Assembly: GCF_016775475.1 (NCBI RefSeq)
Contig: NZ_JAEUXJ010000015.1
Location: 1-64,000 of the forward strand
Origin: Belnapia mucosa
GTDB taxonomy: Bacteria > Pseudomonadota > Alphaproteobacteria > Acetobacterales > Acetobacteraceae
Length of the DNA: 64,000 nucleotides
Direction of reading: 5' to 3'
Positions 27,036 to 35,096 of the stretch are shown here, piece by piece; position 1 is the stretch's first letter, and every line of letters begins with the position of its first letter. Made by a program: the position numbers and the translations under genes. The notes under the pieces were generated by a model, which worked only from the letters and a program-made list of their open reading frames with translations, did not search any database and was not told the origin of the DNA.

Positions 27036-27998
27036 ATGACGCCCTTCGCTCGCCGCGCGGTGCTGGCCGCGCCCGCCTTGCTGCTCGCCCCGCGCGCCCG
27101 CGCCCAGGGCGCTGCTTTCCCGAACCGGCCGGTGCGGATGATCGTGCCCTATACGCCCGGCGGCGTCTCCGACATCACCGCGCGGCTGATGTCCGACCCG
27201 CTCGCCGCCGCCTGGGGGCAGCCGGTGCCGGTGGAGAACCGGGCCGGCGCCGATGGGGTGATCGGGACGGAGATGGTGGCGCGGGCCGCGCCGGACGGGC
27301 ATGTGCTCGGCCTGGTCTCGGTCGGGCATCCGGTGAATGCGGCCTATTACAAGCTGCCCTACGACACGATGCGGGATTTCAGCTTCGTCACCCAGACCAC
27401 CTCGACGCCGCTGGTGCTCTGCGCCGGGCGGGGCTTCGGGCCGACCACCCCGGCGGAGCTGGTGGCGCATGCGAAGCGCAATCCCGGCGTCACCTTCGCC
27501 GGCACCGGCGGGGTGGTGCGGCTGGCGCCGGTGCTGTTCGGCCAGCTGACGGGGATCGAGCTGACCTATGTGCCCTATCGCGGCAGCACGGGGGCGCATC
27601 CCGACCTGATCGCCGGCCGCGTCGACATCATGTTCGACACCGTGCCGGCGGCGCTGACCCATATCCAGTCCGGCGCGCTGAAGGCGCTGGCGACGACGGG
27701 GGCGAAGCGGGCGCCGCAGCTGCCGGAGGTGCCGACGCTGGCCGAGGCGCTGCTGCCGGGCTTCGAGGCTTCGACCTGGGGGATGGTGATCGCCCCGGCC
27801 GGGCTGCCGGCGCCGGTGCTGCAGAAGCTCAATGCCGATTGCGTCGCCGCCCTGCGCCGGCCGGAGGTGATGGAGCGGCATACGACTCTCGGCGCCGAGG
27901 TCGTCACCTCCTCGCCCGAGGCGATTCGCGCCTTCTGCGCGGCGGAGCTGGCGAAATGGGGCGAGGCGGCGCGGCGGGCGGGGATCGAGCCGCAGTAG
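27036..27998 (+). CDS. Bug/TctC-family periplasmic solute-binding protein
   Basis: The 320-aa protein has a signal peptide with RR at residues 5-6 and cleavage near ARAQG (residue 25). FPNRPVRMIVPYTPGG opens the mature domain, and PGVTFAGTGG lies in the middle, as expected for tripartite tricarboxylate transporter receptors. It would bind a carboxylate or aromatic acid in the periplasm. No TctA/TctB permease is adjacent, which is common for this expanded family. The stop lies 4 bp from the stop of the convergent receiver gene. Confidence 0.9.
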   Translation: MTPFARRAVLAAPALLLAPRARAQGAAFPNRPVRMIVPYTPGGVSDITARLMSDPLAAAWGQPVPVENRAGADGVIGTEMVARAAPDGHVLGLVSVGHPVNAAYYKLPYDTMRDFSFVTQTTSTPLVLCAGRGFGPTTPAELVAHAKRNPGVTFAGTGGVVRLAPVLFGQLTGIELTYVPYRGSTGAHPDLIAGRVDIMFDTVPAALTHIQSGALKALATTGAKRAPQLPEVPTLAEALLPGFEASTWGMVIAPAGLPAPVLQKLNADCVAALRRPEVMERHTTLGAEVVTSSPEAIRAFCAAELAKWGEAARRAGIEPQ

Positions 27999-28002
27999 CG
28001 GC

Positions 28003-28446
28003 TCAGCTCTGCATCGCCATCCCCGGGCCACCGCCCCCCAGACTCCGGTCCCCGGCCAGGCGCAGCAGCAGCAGCAGCAGGTCATGCGGCTTGAAGGGCT
28101 TGTGCAGGGTGGGCCGGCGCACATGCTCGCCCTGGCCATCGGTATCGCCATAGCCGGTCATGAAGAAGAAGGGCACGCCGTGCCGGTGCAGCGCATCGGC
28201 GACCGGCAGCGCACTGGCCCCGCCGAGATTCATGTCGAGCGCGCAGGCATCGATGCCGCCATCGGCCAGGCTCCGCTCGATCAGGTCCAGCGCCCTGTCC
28301 ACGCTGCCGACAGGGCCGATCACGGTGGCGCCTGCCTCCTCGAGAGCATCCTCGAGCAGCATGGCGAGCAGCACCTCATCCTCGACAACCAGCACGCGGC
28401 AGGCACCGAGCTGGACCGACGGCTCATCCGGCAGGAGTCTCAACAT
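28003..28446 (-). CDS. Single-domain response regulator
   Basis: The 147-aa protein is only a receiver: VLVVEDEVLLAML near residues 18-30, the phospho-acceptor Asp in CALDMNLGG and the conserved Lys in LHKPF. No output domain is present, so it likely acts in a phosphorelay or by protein contact, like CheY or DivK. The start ATG has GAGGAG upstream. It lies 58 bp beyond the PhoR-like kinase on the same strand and might be its partner. Confidence 0.88.
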   Translation of the reverse strand: MLRLLPDEPSVQLGACRVLVVEDEVLLAMLLEDALEEAGATVIGPVGSVDRALDLIERSLADGGIDACALDMNLGGASALPVADALHRHGVPFFFMTGYGDTDGQGEHVRRPTLHKPFKPHDLLLLLLRLAGDRSLGGGGPGMAMQS

Positions 28447-28504
28447 GGCTACGCTCCTCGGCTCCGGGGGGAAGCAAGCAAGAGGTCGCGGATCTGTCAG
28501 TACG

Positions 28505-29905
28505 CTATGACACCACCCCTGTCTGAGCAACGTAAGGTAGCCACACCCGAAACAAAGCTCCGTTACCCGGCTCGCTCTCGATCAGCAGCAGGCCGCGATG
28601 CCGGTTGACGATGTGCTTGACGATGGCGAGGCCGAGCCCGGTGCCGCCGGCGCTGCGTGAACGGCCGCGATCCACGCGGTAGAAGCGCTCGGTCAGGCGC
28701 GGGATATGCTCGGGCGGGATGCCGGGCCCGTCATCCTGCACCGCGACCAGCACGCCGGGGCGGGTGGGCAGCCGGGGCCCGCCCTCGACCCGCGTGACCG
28801 AGAGCCGGATCGCCCCGCCCTCCCGCCCATGGCGGACCGCATTCTCCAGCAGGTTCCGCAGCACCTGGGCCAACTGCTCGCTATCCGCCGGCGCGGCCAC
28901 CACCCCTGGCTCGATCGTGGCCTCGAGGCTGGCGCGCCGGGCGCGGAACAGCGGCTCCAGCGCATCCGCCTCGGCGCGCGCGATGGCGGCGAGGTCGGCC
29001 TGGCCGGTCGGCGGCTGGTGCTCGGTCAGCTCGATTCGGGAGAGGCCGAGCAGGTCGTCGATCAGCCGCCGCATCCGCTCCGACTGCTCGGCCATGATGC
29101 CGAGGAAGCGGGTCCGCGCCGCGGGATCGTCCTCGGCGGGGCCGCGCAGGGTCTCGATGAAGCCCATCAGGCTGGCGAGCGGCGTGCGCAGCTCATGGCT
29201 GGCATTGGCGACGAAATCGGCCCGCATCCGCTCCACCGCCCGCTCGCGCGACCGGTCCGAGAGGACGATGACGATGCGGCCGCCATCCGCCAGCGCCGGG
29301 TCCATCGGGATGACCTGGGCCGCGATCTCCCGCATCACCGGCACGGGCAGCACCAGATCGGCGGTCTGCGGCCGGCGCTCGGCGAGTGCCCGGTCCACCG
29401 CGGCGGCAAGGGTCGGGTGGCGCAGCAGGGCGGCGGTGTCGCCCTCGCGCGGGGCGGCGCCGAACAGGGCCCGGGCGGCGGCATTGGCGCGCAGCGGGCG
29501 GCGTTCGGGCGAGAGGACCAGGAGCGGGTCGGGCAGGCGCTCGACGATCGCCTCATCGGCGCGGCGGAGGCGGCCGACCAGCTCGTCCCGGGCGGCGAGG
29601 CTGCGGGCCAGCCGGGCGACGCCCTCGGCGATCTCGTCCACCGCCGGCAGCAGCGGGGTATAGCCGGGCGGGACCAGCTCGCCATCCGCCGCGGCGGCGC
29701 GGCGCAGCGCCTCGGCCAGCCGGGCCAGGTTGCCGATCCAGAGGCTGGCGACCAGCACGGCCGAAAGGGCGGTCGCCAGCAGGGCCAGCAGGCCGGGCCC
29801 CCAGTCCAGCGCCCCCTCGAACATCAGCACGAGGAGGATGAGGCAGGGCACCGCCCCGATCAGCCCGGCGGCACCCAGCACCCGACCGGGCGGCAGGCGC
29901 GGCAT
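28505..29905 (-). CDS. PhoR-like membrane sensor histidine kinase
   Basis: The 466-aa protein has two N-terminal membrane segments (about residues 8-30 and 34-56) with almost no periplasmic loop, a PAS-like domain (ADEAIVERLPDPLLVLSPER), the His box FVANASHELRTPLAS and an ATPase domain with GTGLGLAIVKHIV. This plan matches PhoR, the phosphate-limitation sensor. No phoB or pst genes are nearby, so PhoR identity is by resemblance only. Its start lies 3 bases from the stop of the LpoA-like gene upstream, so the two are co-transcribed. Confidence 0.8.
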   Translation of the reverse strand: MPRLPPGRVLGAAGLIGAVPCLILLVLMFEGALDWGPGLLALLATALSAVLVASLWIGNLARLAEALRRAAAADGELVPPGYTPLLPAVDEIAEGVARLARSLAARDELVGRLRRADEAIVERLPDPLLVLSPERRPLRANAAARALFGAAPREGDTAALLRHPTLAAAVDRALAERRPQTADLVLPVPVMREIAAQVIPMDPALADGGRIVIVLSDRSRERAVERMRADFVANASHELRTPLASLMGFIETLRGPAEDDPAARTRFLGIMAEQSERMRRLIDDLLGLSRIELTEHQPPTGQADLAAIARAEADALEPLFRARRASLEATIEPGVVAAPADSEQLAQVLRNLLENAVRHGREGGAIRLSVTRVEGGPRLPTRPGVLVAVQDDGPGIPPEHIPRLTERFYRVDRGRSRSAGGTGLGLAIVKHIVNRHRGLLLIESEPGNGALFRVWLPYVAQTGVVS

Positions 29906-29908
29906 GGC

Positions 29909-31054
29909 CTAGCTGCCGGGGACCGGTGCCGGCTCCACCAGCCGGGGCTCACCCGAGCCATCGAGGGCGAAGAGGGCAAGGCCGTGCTGGGCCAGACCCT
30001 CCGGCGCCAGGCGGATCGGGCCATCGGCGCCGAGCATCGCCTCCCCCACCGGGGCCATGCCGGAGCGGGCGGCGCGGCTGGCCAGCGCCGCGGCGTCATA
30101 GGCGACGCCGGCAAGGCGCGGCGGCCGGTCGCCGAAGGCGGCCTGGTAGCGCTGGTCGAAGCCGGCGCGCGTCGCGGGATCGGGGCCGGGGAACCAAGCG
30201 CCGGCCAGCGCCGGCTCGGTCGCCACCGCCGGATCATTGGCCCAGAGGGTGGTGCCGAGCAGCCGCGGCTTGGACGGCAGGGCGGTGGCAAGGGCATTGG
30301 CCGCAAGGCGGGCGCGGTCGCCGCCGAGGCCGAGCAGCACGGCATCCAACCCTTCCGGCCCCGCCTGGGCGGCCAGCGCATTGGCGGCGGCGCCGCTGTC
30401 GCCGAGCCGGGGCTGGAGCTGGATGATCGGCGCCGGCAGGCCGAGCGCCGAGACCCGGCCGCGGAGCGCGGCGGCGAGGCGGCGGCCGAATTCGTCATCG
30501 GTGGCCAGCAGCCCGATGCGGCGGGCGCCGGCATTGGCGGCGGCGGTCACCACCCGCTCCGCCTGCTCGCCCGGGGTCGAGCCGATCACCCAGACGCCGC
30601 CGCCGGCCTGGGCGGCATCGGTGGTGAAGGCCATCATCGGCGCGCGGGCGGCGCGGGCCGGGCCGGCAGCGGCCGCGGTCTCGGTCAGCGTCAGCGGCCC
30701 GGCGAGTGCCCGGGCCCCCTCGCCCAGCGCCGATTGCGCGGCCTGGGCGGCGCCGCCGGGCGTGCTGCCGGTGTCGCGCGGGACGAATTCGATGGCGGGA
30801 TCCGCCTGGTCGAACAGCGCGAGCTGCGCGGCGTTCAGCATCGCCTGGCCGAGCGGGCGGTTGGTGCCCGAGAGCGGCAGCAGCAGCCCGACGCGGGTGC
30901 GGGGCACTTCCGGCAGCGGTGCCTGGTAGCTCGGCACCTGATAGGGCAGGCCGGTATAGGCGGGCGGGGCTTGCGGCGCGCAGGCCGCCGGGGCCAGTAA
31001 CAGGGCGAGCCGGAGCCAGTGGCGAAGCGGAGAATGGCGTGATGGAACCGGCAA
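29909..31054 (-). CDS. LpoA-like lipoprotein, penicillin-binding protein activator
   Basis: This 381-aa protein has a lipoprotein signal (LALLLAPAAC, acylated Cys near residue 25) and a periplasmic binding-protein fold with VGLLLPLSGTNRPLGQAML, as in LpoA/YraM. LpoA stimulates cell-wall synthase PBP1A in gammaproteobacteria; the alphaproteobacterial members are less studied. The start is TTG 31054, supported by AGGAGG five bases upstream. The gene is divergent from rsmI, as yraM is from yraL in E. coli, but here the two 5' ends overlap by 13 bp. Confidence 0.75.
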   Translation of the reverse strand: MPVPSRHSPLRHWLRLALLLAPAACAPQAPPAYTGLPYQVPSYQAPLPEVPRTRVGLLLPLSGTNRPLGQAMLNAAQLALFDQADPAIEFVPRDTGSTPGGAAQAAQSALGEGARALAGPLTLTETAAAAGPARAARAPMMAFTTDAAQAGGGVWVIGSTPGEQAERVVTAAANAGARRIGLLATDDEFGRRLAAALRGRVSALGLPAPIIQLQPRLGDSGAAANALAAQAGPEGLDAVLLGLGGDRARLAANALATALPSKPRLLGTTLWANDPAVATEPALAGAWFPGPDPATRAGFDQRYQAAFGDRPPRLAGVAYDAAALASRAARSGMAPVGEAMLGADGPIRLAPEGLAQHGLALFALDGSGEPRLVEPAPVPGS

Positions 31055-31935
31055 GCGAACCTCCTGACCCTTCCCGCGACAACCCGCCGCCGGGGCTGAC
31101 CCTGGTGGCGACGCCGATCGGCAATATGGGCGATCTCTCGCCCCGCGCGCTGGCCACGCTGCGCGGCGCGGATGCCGTGCTCTGCGAGGATACCAGGGTT
31201 ACCGGCGCCCTGCTGATGCGGCACGGCGTCTCGGTGACCCTGCTTCCTCTGCACGAGCACAACGAGGATGACCAGACCCCACGGGTGCTTGAGAAGCTGC
31301 GGGCGGGGCAGCGGATCGCCCTGGTCTCGGATGCCGGGACACCGCTCGTCTCCGATCCCGGCTACCGGCTGGTGCGGGCGGCGATCGCGGCCGGGCTGCC
31401 GGTGGGGGCGGTGCCGGGCCCGAATGCCGCGGTGATGGCGCTGACGCTCTCGGGCCTGCCGCCACATCCCTTCCTCTTCCACGGCTTCCTGCCGCCCAAG
31501 GCCGGGGCGCGGGCCGCCGAGATCGCCCGACTGCGGGCGGCGGAGCGCGCCGGCCTCTCGGCCAGCCTGATCCTCTACGAGGCGCCGCACCGCCTGGCCG
31601 AGACGCTGGCGGCGCTGGCCGAGGGGCTGGGGGAGGACCGCCCGGCGGCGGTGGCGCGGGAGATGACCAAGCGATTCGAGGAGGTGCGCCGGGGCAGCCT
31701 CGGCATGCTGGCGGCGCATTACGCGGCGGAAGCGGCACGGGGCGAGATCGCAATCGTGATCGGCCCCGCGCCGGAGGAGCAGACCGGCGAGGCGGAGCTG
31801 GACCGGGCGCTGCGCGAGGCGCAGGCAGCCGGGATGAGCCTGCGCGATGCGGCGGCGGCGGTGGCCGCGGCGACGGGGCTGCCGCGGAAGCAGGTCTATC
31901 GGCGGGCGCTGGAGCTGGGCGGCGGCGAGGGCTAG
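31042..31935 (+). CDS. rsmI: 16S rRNA (cytidine1402-2'-O)-methyltransferase
   Basis: The 297-aa enzyme carries LVATPIGNMGDLSPRAL near residues 17-33, CEDTRVTGALL, SDAGTPLVSDPG and FHGFLPPKAG, all typical of the SAM-dependent RsmI family, which 2'-O-methylates C1402 in the ribosomal decoding centre. ATG 31042 has GGAG eight bases upstream. Its 5' end overlaps the start of the divergent LpoA-like gene, and its stop shares a CTAG with the stop of convergent hemW. Confidence 0.94.
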   Translation: MEPASEPPDPSRDNPPPGLTLVATPIGNMGDLSPRALATLRGADAVLCEDTRVTGALLMRHGVSVTLLPLHEHNEDDQTPRVLEKLRAGQRIALVSDAGTPLVSDPGYRLVRAAIAAGLPVGAVPGPNAAVMALTLSGLPPHPFLFHGFLPPKAGARAAEIARLRAAERAGLSASLILYEAPHRLAETLAALAEGLGEDRPAAVAREMTKRFEEVRRGSLGMLAAHYAAEAARGEIAIVIGPAPEEQTGEAELDRALREAQAAGMSLRDAAAAVAAATGLPRKQVYRRALELGGGEG

Positions 31936-33083
31936 CGGAGCAGCACCGGCAGCATCGCATCCAGCCGCATGCGCCCCTCATCGGTGGCGCGCAGCCGGCC
32001 CGTCTCCGTCCATTCCAGATAGCCCTCCTCGATGCAGGCCAGCAGCATCGCCGGGTCCACCGCCTCGGCCAGCGTCAGGCCGCTGCGGGCCGCGATGCGG
32101 GCGGGGTCGATCCCCTCGGCAAGGCGGAGGCCCATCAGCAGCGCCTCGCGGGCGCGGTCGGTGGGGACCAGCGCCTCCTCCTCCACCGTGCCATGGCCCT
32201 GGCGGGCGATGCGGGCCAGCCATTCCTCCGGCGCGCGGTGGCGGCGGGCGGCCAGCATCTCGCCGCCGAGGAGTAGGCGCTGATGCGCGCCCGGCCCGAT
32301 GCCGAGATAGTCGCCATAGCGCCAATAGGCGAGGTTGTGCCGGCTCTCGGCGCCGGGCTGCGCGTAATTCGAGACCTCATAGGGGGCGAGGCCGAAGCGG
32401 CCGGCCTCCTCGACCGTCGCCCAATAGAGCCGCGCGGCCTCGTCCGGCTCGGGCAGGGCGAAGGCGCCGCGGGCATATTCGGTGGCGAAGCGCGTCCCCG
32501 GCTCGATGGTGAGCTGGTAGAGCGAGAGGTGGTCGGCGGCGAGCGCCAGGGCCCGGCGCAACTCGTCGCGCCAGGCAGCCTCGGGCTGGCCGGGCCGGGC
32601 ATAGATCAGGTCGAAGGAGAGGCGGGGGAAGATGCGCCGCCCGGTTTCCAGCGCCGCCATCGCCTCCGCCGCGCTGTGCTCGCGGCCGAGGAAGCGCAGC
32701 GCCTCCCCATCCAGGGCCTGCACGCCGAGGGAGAGGCGATTGACGCCGGCGGCCCGGATCTCGGCCAGCCGCCCGGCCTCGACGCTGGTGGGGTTGGCCT
32801 CCAGCGTGATCTCGAGATCGGGCAGCGGATCGAACAGGTGGCGCGCATCCTCGATCAGCGCGGCGGCGGTCGCCGGCTCCATGAGGCTCGGCGTGCCGCC
32901 GCCGAAGAAGATGCTGGCGAGCGGGCGGCGGCCCACTCTTCCGGCCTCATGCGCCAACTCCCGCCGCAGCGCGTCCCGCCAGGTTGCCTGGTCGATCCGC
33001 TCCCGCACATGGCTGTTGAAGTCGCAATAGGGACATTTGCGCAGGCAGAACGGCCAGTGGATATAGAGGGCGAGGGGTTCCAT
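31932..33083 (-). CDS. hemW: HemW-type radical SAM haem chaperone
   Basis: The 383-aa protein has the radical SAM cluster motif C-x3-C-x2-C in FCLRKCPYCDFNSH near residues 12-25. It also has FFGGGTPSLM for SAM binding and RHNLAYWRYGDYLGIGPGAH, which includes the HNxxYW motif that separates HemW from true coproporphyrinogen dehydrogenase HemN. It is expected to hand haem to respiratory proteins. ATG 33083 gives the usual start, MEPLALYIHWPFC. Confidence 0.92.
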   Translation of the reverse strand: MEPLALYIHWPFCLRKCPYCDFNSHVRERIDQATWRDALRRELAHEAGRVGRRPLASIFFGGGTPSLMEPATAAALIEDARHLFDPLPDLEITLEANPTSVEAGRLAEIRAAGVNRLSLGVQALDGEALRFLGREHSAAEAMAALETGRRIFPRLSFDLIYARPGQPEAAWRDELRRALALAADHLSLYQLTIEPGTRFATEYARGAFALPEPDEAARLYWATVEEAGRFGLAPYEVSNYAQPGAESRHNLAYWRYGDYLGIGPGAHQRLLLGGEMLAARRHRAPEEWLARIARQGHGTVEEEALVPTDRAREALLMGLRLAEGIDPARIAARSGLTLAEAVDPAMLLACIEEGYLEWTETGRLRATDEGRMRLDAMLPVLLR

Positions 33084-33148
33084 GATGCGCCCGATATGGC
33101 GATGCGCGGGCGGCTTGTCGAACGCGCAGCCCTGGGGGACCCCGACCG

Positions 33149-33556
33149 ATGGCACTGCCCGTCACCGCGCTCTATGCCGCCCTGCTCGGGCTGCTCTACG
33201 GGGTGCTCACCCTCCTGGTCGTGCGCGCGCGCTTCGGCTCCGGCGTCATGCTCGGCATGGGGGAGGACCGGCGGCTGCACCGTGCGGTCCGGGCGCATGC
33301 GAATTTTACCGAATTCGTGCCCCTGGCGCTGCTGCTGATCGCACTGAATGAGGGGCTCCGGGTCTCGACCTTCCTGCTGCATGGGCTGGGCATGGTGCTG
33401 GTGCTGGCCCGCGTGCTGCACGCCATCGGCATCAGCCGGGAGCCGGATATCCGCGCGGCGCGGGGCCCGGGCGCGGTGCTGACCCTGGCGGTGATCATCG
33501 TCGCCAGCCTCACCCTACTGTCGCGGGCGCTCGCGGCGCTCACCATCCTGGGCTAG
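33149..33556 (+). CDS. MAPEG-family membrane protein
   Basis: The 135-aa protein has four hydrophobic helices. RLHRAVRAHANFTEFVPLAL near residues 48-67 is the core signature of MAPEG proteins of the YecN type, related to membrane glutathione transferases. Bacterial members have unclear substrates. The gene is divergent from hemW with a 65-bp gap and is followed 30 bp later by a rhodanese gene, so a small thiol-related operon is possible. Confidence 0.85.
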   Translation: MALPVTALYAALLGLLYGVLTLLVVRARFGSGVMLGMGEDRRLHRAVRAHANFTEFVPLALLLIALNEGLRVSTFLLHGLGMVLVLARVLHAIGISREPDIRAARGPGAVLTLAVIIVASLTLLSRALAALTILG

Positions 33557-33586
33557 CCTCCCCCCTCCAACCAGGGAGGGACGACC

Positions 33587-33964
33587 ATGCCGACGACCGT
33601 GAAGGAAATGGTGGCGGCCGCCAATGCGGCGGTGCCGCGGATCGGTGCCGATGAGGCGCAGGCGCTGCATGCCAAGGGCGGGGCGGTCTTCATCGACCTG
33701 CGGGAGCCGGCGGAGATCGCCGCTTCGGGCAAGGTGCCGGGAGCGCTGGCCATCCCGCGCGGGCTGCTGGAATTCCGCGTCGATCCCGACAGCCCGGCGC
33801 GCGACCCGGCGCTCGGCAAGCCCGTCGTCATCACCTATTGCGCCTCGGGCGGGCGGGCGGCGCTGGCCGGCAAGCTGATGCAGGATCTCGGCTACACCGA
33901 TGTCCGGAACCTCGGCGGGTTCAAGGACTGGGTCGATGGCGGCGGGACGGTCGAGAAGGGCTGA
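33587..33964 (+). CDS. Rhodanese-like sulfurtransferase
   Basis: The 125-aa single rhodanese domain has the active-site Cys in ITYCASGGRAAL near residues 83-94 and the entry motif FIDLREPAEIAASG. It would carry a persulfide in the cytoplasm. The start has GGGAGGG upstream. The next gene begins 4 bp after its stop, so the two are an operon. Confidence 0.9.
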   Translation: MPTTVKEMVAAANAAVPRIGADEAQALHAKGGAVFIDLREPAEIAASGKVPGALAIPRGLLEFRVDPDSPARDPALGKPVVITYCASGGRAALAGKLMQDLGYTDVRNLGGFKDWVDGGGTVEKG

Positions 33965-33968
33965 GGCC

Positions 33969-34886
33969 ATGCGCCCGATCCGCCGCATCGCCGTCATCGG
34001 TGCCGGGACCATCGGCGCGAGCTGGGCGGCCTGGTTCCTCAGCCGTGGGCTGGAGGTGGTGGTCAGCGACCCCTCCCCCGCCGCGCCGGACCTGGTCCGG
34101 CGCATGGTGGAGACGGCCTGGCCGGTGCTCGGCGCCGTCCCCGGCGCCGATCCGGCGCGCTGGCGGTTCGAGGCCGATCCGGTCCAGGCCGTCGCCGGCT
34201 GCGACGCGGTGCAGGAGAATGCGCCAGAACGCTATGAGGTGAAGCAGCCGCTGCTGCAGGCGATCTCCGCGGCGCTGCCGGCGAATGCGCTGATCCTCTG
34301 CTCCTCCTCTGGCCTGCTGGTCAGCCGGCTGTCGGAGGGCTGCACCCATCCGGAGCGGGTGGTGATCGGCCATCCCTTCAACCCGCCGCATCTGATCCCG
34401 CTGGTCGAGGTGGTGGGCGGCACGACGGCGAGCCGGGAGGCCGTGCAGGCGGCGGTCGAATTCTACCGCGCCATCGGCAAGCACCCGATCACCCTGAACA
34501 AGGAAGTGCCGGGGCATCTGGCCAACCGGCTGCAGGCGGCGCTGTGGCGGGAGGCGGTGCATATGGTGGCGGAAGGCGTCGCCAGCGTCGCCGATGTGGA
34601 TGCCGCCATTGCCCAGGGGCCGGGGCTGCGCTGGGCGCTGATGGGCCCGCATGCCACCTTCCACCTGGCTGGCGGCGAGGGCGGCTATGAGCATTTCATG
34701 CGCCACCTGATGCCCGCGGTGACGAGCTGGTGGGAAAGCCTCGGCAACCCGGTGGTGACGCCGGCCTTGCAGCAGGCGCTCATCGCCGGCGTCGCCGAGG
34801 AGACCGGCGGGCGGCCGATCGCCGAACTGGCGGCGGAGCGGGACGCCGCACTGGTCCGGCTGCTGGCGGCTAAAGCCGGCCCGTGA
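33969..34886 (+). CDS. 3-hydroxyacyl-CoA dehydrogenase family protein (carnitine dehydrogenase-like)
   Basis: The 305-aa protein has an N-terminal Rossmann fold (IAVIGAGTIGASWAAWFLSRG), the QENAPER motif, CSSSGLLVSRL, and IGHPFNPPHLIPLVEVVGG containing the catalytic His with its Glu. The helical C-domain includes NRLQAALWREA. It oxidises a 3-hydroxy acid or acyl-CoA with NAD; L-carnitine or 3-hydroxybutyryl-CoA are the likeliest substrate classes. The last 17 bases overlap the antisense DUF3309 gene. Confidence 0.87.
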   Translation: MRPIRRIAVIGAGTIGASWAAWFLSRGLEVVVSDPSPAAPDLVRRMVETAWPVLGAVPGADPARWRFEADPVQAVAGCDAVQENAPERYEVKQPLLQAISAALPANALILCSSSGLLVSRLSEGCTHPERVVIGHPFNPPHLIPLVEVVGGTTASREAVQAAVEFYRAIGKHPITLNKEVPGHLANRLQAALWREAVHMVAEGVASVADVDAAIAQGPGLRWALMGPHATFHLAGGEGGYEHFMRHLMPAVTSWWESLGNPVVTPALQQALIAGVAEETGGRPIAELAAERDAALVRLLAAKAGP

Positions 34887-35025
34887 GGGCCATGATCAGC
34901 AGCACCACGACGATAATGCCGAGGATACCGCTGGGATAGTAGCCCCATCCACTGCTGTAGGGCCAGGTGGGCAGCACGCCCAGCAGCACCACGATCAGCA
35001 CGATCAGCAGGATCGTCGAATTCAT
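34870..35025 (-). CDS. DUF3309-family small membrane protein
   Basis: Reading the minus strand from ATG 35025 gives 51 aa with two hydrophobic helices around the motif LPTWPYSSGWGYYPSG, which is diagnostic for DUF3309. A GGAGG ribosome site lies six bases upstream. The function is unknown; members are tiny membrane peptides of alphaproteobacteria and others. The 3' end overlaps the coding end of the dehydrogenase gene on the other strand. Confidence 0.88.
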   Translation of the reverse strand: MNSTILLIVLIVVLLGVLPTWPYSSGWGYYPSGILGIIVVVLLIMALTGRL

Positions 35026-35096
35026 CGCATGCCTCCGCCCGGCGGGATGCCGGTGCGGAGGGCGAACGTCCCGCCCCCGCTCCGGTTGCCTTCACA

